Position numbers and translations under genes: made by a program. This document shows, piece after piece, positions 8,912 to 14,777 of a DNA stretch of 19,308 nt. Source of the DNA: a bacterium UBP8_UBA817 (lineage in GTDB: Bacteria > Margulisbacteria > Marinamargulisbacteria > UBA817). Below the pieces are notes generated by a model, which worked only from the letters and a program-made list of their open reading frames with translations, ran no database searches and was not told the DNA's origin. The stretch spans positions 40,478 to 59,785 of the forward strand of contig DBHX01000022.1 in the NCBI GenBank assembly GCA_002296285.1. The letters run 5' to 3'. The first letter of the stretch is position 1, and each line of letters starts with the position of its first letter.

Positions 8912-9304
8912 TTACAGGCCCTTATTTAATTTAATGGCTCTAACTCTAGTTAAAAAGTCTTGGTACCATCCAAAAATTTGCGATTTAATTTTTTGTTTTT
9001 CACTATGATTTCCAAGTCATTTAAATAAACAATAGTCACGAATATTCTTTTTCAAATTTGCAATATCTTGTTTGTAATTAGGTGAGTTGACTTGCATATA
9101 AGCGATGATATACTGTCAGTTATTTTTTACTGAAGGTATGGGTTCATGCGGGAAATGTGAACTATTTTTTTGAGATTCAATCCAAATAATATGGGTTAAC
9201 CAACGAACATTGTCTGAACCTAAAGCAGTGTTGCAAATGCTTGAATGTCGTAGTGATTGATCAAGATATGTCTGAAATGGTTTGGGTAATGCATGTCATC
9301 TCAT
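8912..9304 (-). pseudogene. Degenerate 131-codon reading frame with three in-frame TGA codons
   Basis: On the minus strand, ATG 9304 to TAA 8912 gives one uninterrupted frame except for TGA codons at 9296-9298, 9116-9118 and 9017-9019. Between the stops the translation looks like protein, for example HALPKPFQTYLDQSLRHSS, GSDNVRWLTHIIWIESQ and KIKSQIFGWYQDFLTRV. All three stops sit where tryptophan would be natural. No frameshift is needed. I do not recognise the family. It lies 12 bases downstream of, and in the same frame as, the 69-residue ORF ending at 9317. The likeliest explanation is an eroding gene (TGG to TGA transitions), since neighbouring genes use TGA as a normal stop. This accounts for most of the otherwise gene-free stretch 8868-9316. 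Confidence 0.45.
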
Positions 9305-9316
9305 AAGTAAAGAATA

Positions 9317-9526
9317 TTATGTAATCTTTTGAATGACAATATGGTCATTATCGATGTCCACATCAAATTGTTTATCTCGCCACTCATTCAAGGGAATCCC
9401 CAAATTTGGATCCAGCGGATCCACTGCATGCCCAGATGGAATGACCAACGCCCCAATGCGGATATTTTTTTTCGCCGTGAGGTGATTTCCATCATCATCA
9501 AATATATCCAAAAATGATAATTGCAT
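9317..9526 (-). CDS. Small hypothetical acidic protein
   Basis: The ORF encodes 69 residues and opens ATG CAA TTA TCA. The product is acidic (FDDDGNH, DVDIDNDH) with alternating hydrophobic positions (IRIGALVIPSG, HIVIQKI), suggesting a small beta-rich fold. There is no signal peptide, membrane segment or known motif. Codon choice resembles that of the surrounding core genes. No clear Shine-Dalgarno precedes the ATG. The TAA stop is in the same frame as the degenerate ORF just downstream, so this could be the intact 5' part of a broken longer gene or the first gene of a decaying two-gene unit. Function is unknown. Confidence 0.45.
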   Translation of the reverse strand: MQLSFLDIFDDDGNHLTAKKNIRIGALVIPSGHAVDPLDPNLGIPLNEWRDKQFDVDIDNDHIVIQKIT

Positions 9527-9555
9527 GAGTTTATTATGCGTGAAAAAGGAGATCT

Positions 9556-9618
9556 ATGACAAGTGCAATATGGGCAAATAAAATAAATATGAAAGAAAAT
9601 TGCATCATCTTACGATAA
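9556..9618 (+). CDS. Possible 20-codon leader ORF upstream of the J-domain gene
   Basis: A strong Shine-Dalgarno AAGGAG (9546-9551) stands 4 bases before ATG 9556. The ORF reads MTSAIWANKINMKENCIILR and stops at TAA 9616-9618, 23 bases before the ATG of the J-domain gene. The peptide resembles nothing known to me. It may be a translated leader or a remnant. The spacing is a little short and the ORF is tiny, so it is uncertain. Confidence 0.3.
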   Translation: MTSAIWANKINMKENCIILR

Positions 9619-9641
9619 TTAACATTAGGTGAGTGTTGAAG

Positions 9642-11216
9642 ATGAGAAAACAGATAGACTTTTTTAAAGAATATGAGATTTATTGTAGCGTAACATTGCC
9701 AAGTTCGATGCGTTCGATGCAAGCAGTAGAATCCAGAACCAGCCCATTGAGCCCATTGGCTCGTTTAGGTGGTACGACACAAGCACAAAGCAACAGAGTT
9801 AAAAAAGCAGGATCTGAAGATTTCACACCAAAAGCGCGTTCCAGAGCGGGTCATGGTCCAGAAATGGCGACAAGAAGAAAGGAACCGTTACAAAAGGATG
9901 CATATGATAATGGTACAGATTATCTTAAACCATTTGAAATTCTTCAATCAGCATCACAAGCTATTCATGAATTTTTTAGTAGTGTCTGGCACTCAGCAGG
10001 TGTTTGTTGGTCTGAAGAAGAATCAGATTCGAGAGCCTCAGAAAGCCAAAATAAAAGACCAAGAAGTGAAGGTGCTTACCCACAAACGCCAGATGAATAT
10101 AGAAGACATAACCCAGGTTGGAGAGCCCCAGAAAGTACAAATAAAATACAAAGAAGTAAAGCTGATTACCCAAACGTGAGTATTCATACAGAAAGCGCAG
10201 GCTTGAAGGGCGAAGGCAGTCCATATAAAAGACAAAGAAGTGAAGATGCGGCTCGACGATCATCGAATAACAGTACAGAAAATCCAGGTACCTCAGAAAG
10301 TAATACCAAGAAAGAGCGTTGGGAGCCATCATCACAGGATGCTTGGTGGTACAGAGGGGATTCACAAACAGATATTGTAGAATTATCCGACTTGGCCTTT
10401 TATTCGGTTTTGAATTTTCAAAATGGTTATATTATTCTACCAAAAGAAAAAGGGGAAGAAGGCCTTTTTTTTATGCTCCACGGAAAGATATACCCATCAA
10501 TTATATTGGGTAGTGATCCTGCAGCATTAAAAGGTGACCCAAGTATATTGGTAAGTGATCCTGCAGCATTAAAAGGTGACCCAAGTTTTAGTTTCATTGA
10601 TCTGGTTCCTAACAATTATCCACAATGGGTATATTGGAGAAGCCATGGATTTCCTCATCAAGGAATTCCAAATGCAGGGCACGGAGCTCATTATGACTAT
10701 GGGGGTCCAAATGGTGTTCACGGAGGCCAATATAGCTCACGGGTTCCACATCCAGGTCCAGGGTTTACATATCAGAATGGAACTCAGTATGGATTTTCTC
10801 AGCATGGATTTCAAAGTGCAGGACACGGAGCTCCTCACTATGGAACAGATCAGAATTCTTCAAATCCCCAAACAGAACGTCCATATACAAACCCATCAGT
10901 TCATCAGATGACCGACGAATTATACCAAAAATTATTAAGCTCTTCTTTGTATAAAGAATTGGAAATTTCTGAAGAAGAAAATTTACCTAAAATTAAAAAA
11001 GCATTTCATAATTTAGCATTAAAACATCACCCTGATAAATGTGGTGACGGAGAAAAATTTAAAAAAATACAGTGTGCTTACGAGATATTAAGTGACCCTG
11101 TGAAAAGAAGTCATTACGACGAAGTTCTTCAAAGGTTTAAAGATCGTGATGGGACGGTTATTGAACAAATTTTATTGAACAAACATTCATCATTGCACGA
11201 AGTAAAATTACGTTAA
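9642..11216 (+). CDS. Repeat-rich low-complexity protein with a C-terminal J domain
   Basis: ATG 9642 is preferred over the in-frame GTG 9633 because AGGTGAG (9627-9633) sits 8 bases before it, giving 524 residues. The last quarter contains a J domain: LYKELEISEEENLPKIKKAF, LALKHHPDK with the HPD motif at about 463-465, then AYEILSDPVKRSHYD. J domains stimulate Hsp70 (DnaK) ATPase. The glycine/cysteine-rich and substrate domains of DnaJ are absent. The rest is hydrophilic low complexity: three basic repeats around NKRPRSEGAYP, NKIQRSKADYP and YKRQRSEDAA, two exact SDPAALKGDPS units, and a Gly/His/Tyr/Gln-rich stretch (GHGAHYDYGGP, QHGFQSAGHGAPH). There is no signal peptide or membrane segment. 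Arginine is mostly encoded by AGA, unlike the CGT/CGA of neighbouring core genes, which hints at transfer or unusual origin. A host-directed effector is possible but unproven. Confidence 0.75.
   Translation: MRKQIDFFKEYEIYCSVTLPSSMRSMQAVESRTSPLSPLARLGGTTQAQSNRVKKAGSEDFTPKARSRAGHGPEMATRRKEPLQKDAYDNGTDYLKPFEILQSASQAIHEFFSSVWHSAGVCWSEEESDSRASESQNKRPRSEGAYPQTPDEYRRHNPGWRAPESTNKIQRSKADYPNVSIHTESAGLKGEGSPYKRQRSEDAARRSSNNSTENPGTSESNTKKERWEPSSQDAWWYRGDSQTDIVELSDLAFYSVLNFQNGYIILPKEKGEEGLFFMLHGKIYPSIILGSDPAALKGDPSILVSDPAALKGDPSFSFIDLVPNNYPQWVYWRSHGFPHQGIPNAGHGAHYDYGGPNGVHGGQYSSRVPHPGPGFTYQNGTQYGFSQHGFQSAGHGAPHYGTDQNSSNPQTERPYTNPSVHQMTDELYQKLLSSSLYKELEISEEENLPKIKKAFHNLALKHHPDKCGDGEKFKKIQCAYEILSDPVKRSHYDEVLQRFKDRDGTVIEQILLNKHSSLHEVKLR
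10031..10250 (+). repeat. Three imperfect basic repeats inside the J-domain gene
   Basis: The segments beginning GAGAGCCTCAGAAAG (10031) and GAGAGCCCCAGAAAG (10121) align over about 58 bases with a period of 90. A third, shorter copy around TAAAAGACAAAGAAGTGAAG (about 10226) follows after 84 bases. They encode the motif (N/Y)K-x-x-RS-x-x-(D/A) with flanking Pro, Glu and Tyr. Confidence 0.65.
10502..10585 (+). repeat. Two tandem 42-base units inside the J-domain gene
   Basis: The units 10502-10543 and 10544-10585 share an exact core AGTGATCCTGCAGCATTAAA and onward (33 identical bases at 10512-10544 and 10554-10586). They encode the peptide SDPAALKGDPS twice in frame. Near-identity implies a recent duplication, since synonymous sites have not diverged. 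Confidence 0.9.
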
Positions 11217-11230
11217 AAGTAAGTAAATTA

Positions 11231-11306
11231 TGGTGGGCGATGCAAGGCTCGAACTTGCGACCCCATCCTTGTAAGGGATGTGCTCTCCCAGCTGAGCTAA
11301 TCGCCC
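11231..11306 (-). tRNA. tRNA-Val (TAC)
   Basis: On the minus strand it begins GGGCGATTAGCTCAGCTGGG, has the anticodon loop CTTACAA (anticodon TAC, valine), a T arm with GTTCGAGCC, and closes ATCGCCC A CCA. The 7-bp acceptor stem is perfect and CCA is encoded. Its 3' end faces the J-domain gene, 14 bases away. Confidence 0.97.
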
Positions 11307-11372
11307 ACAGATCAATATATTAACATTGCAACATCAGGATGTCTATGTAAAAAATAGTCATAAAATACCATA

Positions 11373-11399
11373 TTGAAAAAAAGAAAAAGATAATATAAT
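11373..11399 (+). promoter_or_regulatory. Putative promoter of the 321-residue coiled-coil gene
   Basis: TTGAAA (11373-11378) and a perfect TATAAT (11394-11399) are separated by 15 bases, shorter than ideal. The ATG at 11433 follows with its own Shine-Dalgarno. Confidence 0.4.
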
Positions 11400-11432
11400 T
11401 TATTAAAATATTCTAAAATTAAGAGGTGCCCA

Positions 11433-12398
11433 ATGGGTTTTTGCCGTGCAAATATTCCAACAATAATGCACGATATAACTTCCGTTTCAGGTTTGGGTAT
11501 AAACGATGTATGGATGGGTCGACCAGCAGATCCACAAGTTACAGATCAATTATTAGGTTCAAATGGCCCATCTCAAAAAGAATTATGGGGGTTGGTTAGC
11601 AAAAGATCAGACGATTTTAATGTGGGGTTTTCTCAAGAACTTGAACGGGGCCAAGAAGAGATTCAGATATTATCTAGCATCAATCGACATGAAACAGAAG
11701 AAGGCATGGTTCAAGAGTATCAAGAGAAATTATTTGAAGCGGATGTAAAGGTCAGTCATGAAGATGCAAAACGAATTTTGACTGCATTACAGGGGAATCA
11801 TAGCCGTTGGGATCAATTAAAAAAAGACATTGATCAATTGGCGGCGGAACCATCTAGCATCCCATCTGCACCACCCATGGAATTGGTAATGCCCAGTGAG
11901 GACCATCAAAAAGAACGTTTGGAGGACTACCGAGCACGACGTCAACAAGAAGAAAAAGACCGTTTATTGCGTGTTAAAGAATGCCAAGCCAATGAAGACA
12001 AAAAGATTCAGGACATGCAACAAGCTAGCATTGAATCCATACAAGAACAGATGAAGAAAAATGCAACTTTGGGACAACTTGTTTTAGCAGCCAGACGGCG
12101 CCGTGAAAATGAGAATCGTCCAACGTTGTCCAAAGTCAAGGAAGCCATATTAACTACCTTTAAAAAGGAACCGTCCACGAAATATCCAGGCAATGAATTG
12201 CTTAAAGGGCTTCATCAAGATCGAATGGAACGACATGATTGGTCTAAACAAATGATGGACGATCAAAAGATTGATGAACAAGCCAAAGAAAAGCAGAGAC
12301 AAGATACATATAAGTTTTATTCAGCCCAGAATGATGTGAGACAAGCAAATATTGAAGGCGTCTCGTTAGCGGAATACTTGGCTAAAAAAAGTTCTTGA
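11433..12398 (+). CDS. Hypothetical hydrophilic coiled-coil protein
   Basis: The product has 321 residues, no signal peptide, no membrane segment and no family I recognise. The central region (about 155-245) is rich in Glu, Lys, Arg and Gln in heptad-like order (KERLEDYRARRQQEEKDRLL, QQASIESIQEQMKKNATLG), suggesting a long coiled coil. It is followed by a second charged helix region (MERHDWSKQMMDDQKIDEQA). A proline-rich hinge IPSAPPMEL lies near 144-152; it contains the string PSAP, which is a short linear motif in eukaryotic and viral proteins but can easily occur by chance. The start ATG is preceded by AAGAGGTG. It sits alone between tRNA-Val and the diacylglycerol-kinase-like gene. A structural or secreted role is possible. 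Confidence 0.7.
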   Translation: MGFCRANIPTIMHDITSVSGLGINDVWMGRPADPQVTDQLLGSNGPSQKELWGLVSKRSDDFNVGFSQELERGQEEIQILSSINRHETEEGMVQEYQEKLFEADVKVSHEDAKRILTALQGNHSRWDQLKKDIDQLAAEPSSIPSAPPMELVMPSEDHQKERLEDYRARRQQEEKDRLLRVKECQANEDKKIQDMQQASIESIQEQMKKNATLGQLVLAARRRRENENRPTLSKVKEAILTTFKKEPSTKYPGNELLKGLHQDRMERHDWSKQMMDDQKIDEQAKEKQRQDTYKFYSAQNDVRQANIEGVSLAEYLAKKSS

Positions 12399-12422
12399 TA
12401 TACCCCCATATTTCTTTAAACT
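12395..12422 (+). promoter_or_regulatory. Putative promoter giving a near-leaderless message for the lipid kinase gene
   Basis: TTGATA (12395-12400), a 16-base spacer and TAAACT (12417-12422) end 6 bases before the ATG at 12429, and there is no Shine-Dalgarno. It overlaps the end of the preceding gene. Confidence 0.35.
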
Positions 12423-12428
12423 AAGAAT

Positions 12429-13394
12429 ATGGATCTTCCATCCCAATTGCCCTTAGATAATAAGAAAATATTTATTATTATGAACCCAAATTCTGGGGCA
12501 CAAAAACAAGGCTTATGGTGGGTTCGGCGTCTGTTGGGAATAAAAGATGTCAAACATACCTATGATAGTAAAGAAGCGCTCTTGAAAGGCGTCATTCAAG
12601 TGTTTAATCATCATGGGATTGAGGCTTATGGTGATTTTACCAAAGCGCCAGGGCATGCAACAGCATTGGCTAAGAAAGCTGTCCAAGAGGGGGTTAACAC
12701 CATTGTGGTTGTTGGTGGGGATGGGACCATCAACGAAGTGGTGAATGGGATGGCTCATACCAATGTGGCATTGGGGGTGATTCCTTTTGGAACTGCGAAT
12801 GTCTTTGGATTGGCATTCGATCTGTCCATGAATGTGGAGCAAGCGTGTAAGAACATTGTGTTTGGAACTAAAAAACAGATCGATTTGGGAAAAATTAATG
12901 ACACGTATTTTGCCTGCATGGCAGGCGTTGGATTTGACGCGTTTGTCATTCAAAAAGTCGATAAAAAAATAAAGAAAATGATGGGCGCGTTAAGTTATGT
13001 ATTGATTGCTTTTTGGGAAATTCTAAAATATCAATTTTGCCCAATTCTATTTACGGTTGATGGTGAGTTGAACCCAAAAAAGGGGTACTTCTTAATCATT
13101 AGTAATACGAAATATTACGGTGGGGATTTTATTGTCGCGCCCAATGCCATGCCAAATGATGGAAAACTCGATGCGTGCATCTTTACAGGCCGAGGTCTTG
13201 TAAAGACCATATGGTATGGGGTGCAAATGAAACTGGGTCGAATATCCAAAAGTCCAGATGTTGAATGCATTCAGTGCCAGTCCTTGCGAATTCGCCAGTT
13301 TGGGCATCATAGCATTCATGCCGATGCCGAATACATTGGTCAATGCCCAGCCAAAATTACCATTGCTAAAAAAGCATTAACCATTGTTCATTAA
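12429..13394 (+). CDS. Diacylglycerol kinase catalytic-domain (YegS/DgkB-like) lipid kinase
   Basis: Conserved elements of the DAGK_cat fold are the nucleotide-loop MNPNSG (18-23), VVVGGDGTINEVVNG (93-107) and GVIPFGTANVFGLAF (116-130). They are followed by a C-terminal beta sandwich with IDLGKINDTYFACMAGVGFDAFV, YYGGDFIVAPNAMPNDGKLD and a closing HADAEYIGQCPAKI. The 321-residue length is normal for soluble bacterial lipid kinases of this family, which phosphorylate diacylglycerol, phosphatidylglycerol or other lipid hydroxyls with ATP; the substrate cannot be told from sequence. A short extra segment (GLWWVRRLLGIKDVKHTYD) follows the first glycine-rich loop and could be a membrane-contacting helix. 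It precedes the metal-uptake cluster by 24 bases, possibly coincidentally. Confidence 0.87.
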   Translation: MDLPSQLPLDNKKIFIIMNPNSGAQKQGLWWVRRLLGIKDVKHTYDSKEALLKGVIQVFNHHGIEAYGDFTKAPGHATALAKKAVQEGVNTIVVVGGDGTINEVVNGMAHTNVALGVIPFGTANVFGLAFDLSMNVEQACKNIVFGTKKQIDLGKINDTYFACMAGVGFDAFVIQKVDKKIKKMMGALSYVLIAFWEILKYQFCPILFTVDGELNPKKGYFLIISNTKYYGGDFIVAPNAMPNDGKLDACIFTGRGLVKTIWYGVQMKLGRISKSPDVECIQCQSLRIRQFGHHSIHADAEYIGQCPAKITIAKKALTIVH

Positions 13395-13412
13395 AATAAA
13401 ATAATTTACTAT
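13384..13412 (+). promoter_or_regulatory. Possible promoter of the metal-uptake cluster
   Basis: TTGTTC (13384-13389), a 17-base spacer and TACTAT (13407-13412) stand 6 bases before ATG 13419. The matches are only partial. I looked for a Zur-type palindrome (TGTTATA...TATAACA) and did not see a convincing one. Confidence 0.3.
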
Positions 13413-13418
13413 CTTGTT

Positions 13419-13691
13419 ATGCATTGGGTTCAAAAATGGGTAGGTATAATTCTAATATTTGGAATATTATCATCTTTTCTTCATCCCCACTCAGCCAATG
13501 AATTGCCATTGGATCATCATATAAATTGTTTGATATGCCTGCAATTTACAATGATTGTTTCCACATTTCCAACCAATATTGCACCTTTTTTTCACATTGA
13601 AGCGTATGTCTATAATATGAATAAAGGCGCGATTCCTGAGTTTAAATTCGATGCATTAAACCAACGTGCTCCCCCAAGGTTGTTTTCATAA
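13419..13691 (+). CDS. Small membrane-anchored protein with HxxxCxxC motif, DUF2946-like
   Basis: The 90-residue product has an N-terminal hydrophobic segment (about 7-21, signal peptide or anchor), then LDHHINCLIC (31-40; H33, H34, C37, C40), a second mildly hydrophobic stretch and the C-terminal RAPPRLFS. A D/H-rich HxxxCxxC motif soon after one hydrophobic segment and a terminal R(A/G)PP are features I associate with the small DUF2946/DUF2607-type proteins seen beside metal transport genes. It probably binds a metal ion in the periplasm, but no function has been shown. It is the first gene of the cluster, 21 bases before the outer-membrane protein gene. The start lacks a Shine-Dalgarno. 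Confidence 0.6.
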   Translation: MHWVQKWVGIILIFGILSSFLHPHSANELPLDHHINCLICLQFTMIVSTFPTNIAPFFHIEAYVYNMNKGAIPEFKFDALNQRAPPRLFS

Positions 13692-13712
13692 ACACAACTT
13701 AAGGAGAAAAAA

Positions 13713-14762
13713 ATGAAAAAAATAATATTATTCATCGCATGCCTTGCATTAGTTGGGCATGCTCAAACAAAACGAGCCACTGAATTGCCCGACATATCTG
13801 TTATTGGGAATATGGTGGCCACAAGTACGGATTCAAATAAATCAATGGATGTGAGTGAAATTGAATTAACGTTTCAACATTACTTGTACCCAAATATTAA
13901 AGCCGATGTTTTCCTAGGGCTTCACAAAGAAACCAATGGTCAGCGAAAGATTGATTTAGAAGAAGGGTATGTAACGTTCGCCGATTCGTTAAATACGTTG
14001 ATTCCTAATGCAGGGTTACCCAGTGGTTTAGAGGCCATTGTTGGTAAAAAATTCATTGGTATTGGAAAAGTTAATGCACTTCATCCTGAACAGTGGCAAT
14101 TTACTGATCGCCCATTAGCCATCAAGCAATTCTTTGGGCAAGATCATGGCCTAAGCGGTGAAGGGATTCAACTCGCGTATTTATTGCCAATCCCATTGTT
14201 TTCTCAAGTTGAGTTGGGATATTGGACCCCGAGTGCTCATGAAGAAGTTGCGGGAGCGTCTCATGGTATTGAATATGAAAATCGATTGATCAGTACAAGG
14301 TTATGGAACAGTTTGGCTGTTTCCAACGACCAAGAATTGCAATTCGGATTTAATTATTTGCAAGGAAATCCATCCGCAAGTTCAAAAGATGATAAGCAAA
14401 CATTAATGGGCACAGATATTACATTTCATCAAAATATGGGCCCGGGTCGGTTAACACTTCAGGGTGAAATTTACCGAGTAGAATATGGCGATGAGGGTGA
14501 ATCTGCTGAAAAACAAAATGGAAGCTACGTCTCAGGAACCGTTGACATTACCAGTGAATATCAAGCGGGAATTCGTTATGATCAGTTGGGCAAACATGGA
14601 GATGAGGGATCAGAATTAAGTCAAGTGGCCGTTATGTTGACGCGTCAATTAACAGAAACATCAAAATTTAGATTGCAATACAATAGTGGTGAAAATGTTG
14701 AAAATACCATTTATGCGCAATTTATTTTTGGCATGGGCCCACACTCGCACGTTCTAAATTAG
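13713..14762 (+). CDS. Porin-like outer-membrane beta-barrel protein, probably for metal uptake
   Basis: The product has 349 residues with a signal peptide (MKKIILFIACLALVGHAQ, cleavage near 17-18). The mature part shows alternating hydrophobic strands typical of an outer-membrane barrel, such as LQFGFNYLQGN and GRLTLQGEIYRVEY. The C terminus QFIFGMGPHSHVLN contains paired histidines. Two acidic, His-containing loops (GQDHGLSGEG and SAHEEVAGASHG) could attract cations. Because it sits directly ahead of the ZnuA-like and ZnuB-like genes, I infer that it passes zinc or another divalent metal across the outer membrane. It is not a TonB-dependent receptor by length. The Shine-Dalgarno AAGGAGA lies just before the ATG, the strongest in this cluster. 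Related proteins elsewhere are called LbtU-type or zinc-regulated porins, an uncertain match. Confidence 0.65.
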   Translation: MKKIILFIACLALVGHAQTKRATELPDISVIGNMVATSTDSNKSMDVSEIELTFQHYLYPNIKADVFLGLHKETNGQRKIDLEEGYVTFADSLNTLIPNAGLPSGLEAIVGKKFIGIGKVNALHPEQWQFTDRPLAIKQFFGQDHGLSGEGIQLAYLLPIPLFSQVELGYWTPSAHEEVAGASHGIEYENRLISTRLWNSLAVSNDQELQFGFNYLQGNPSASSKDDKQTLMGTDITFHQNMGPGRLTLQGEIYRVEYGDEGESAEKQNGSYVSGTVDITSEYQAGIRYDQLGKHGDEGSELSQVAVMLTRQLTETSKFRLQYNSGENVENTIYAQFIFGMGPHSHVLN

Positions 14763-14777
14763 TCGTTAATAAGCAAA

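Noticed and set aside
8880..8970. Two TTGGTACC sites as insertion or recombination sites
   Set aside because: They are only 8 bases, one within a short palindrome (GGTACC), with no further flank similarity.
8912..9304. Genome-wide reassignment of TGA to tryptophan
   Set aside because: At least six well-recognised genes in the window end in TGA at their expected length, with ATGA overlaps to the next gene, so TGA is a working stop codon here.
9769..10365. Alternative-frame ORFs of 129-136 codons on both strands inside the J-domain gene
   Set aside because: They are by-products of the purine-rich repeats in that gene. The repeat encoding and the J domain support only the main frame.
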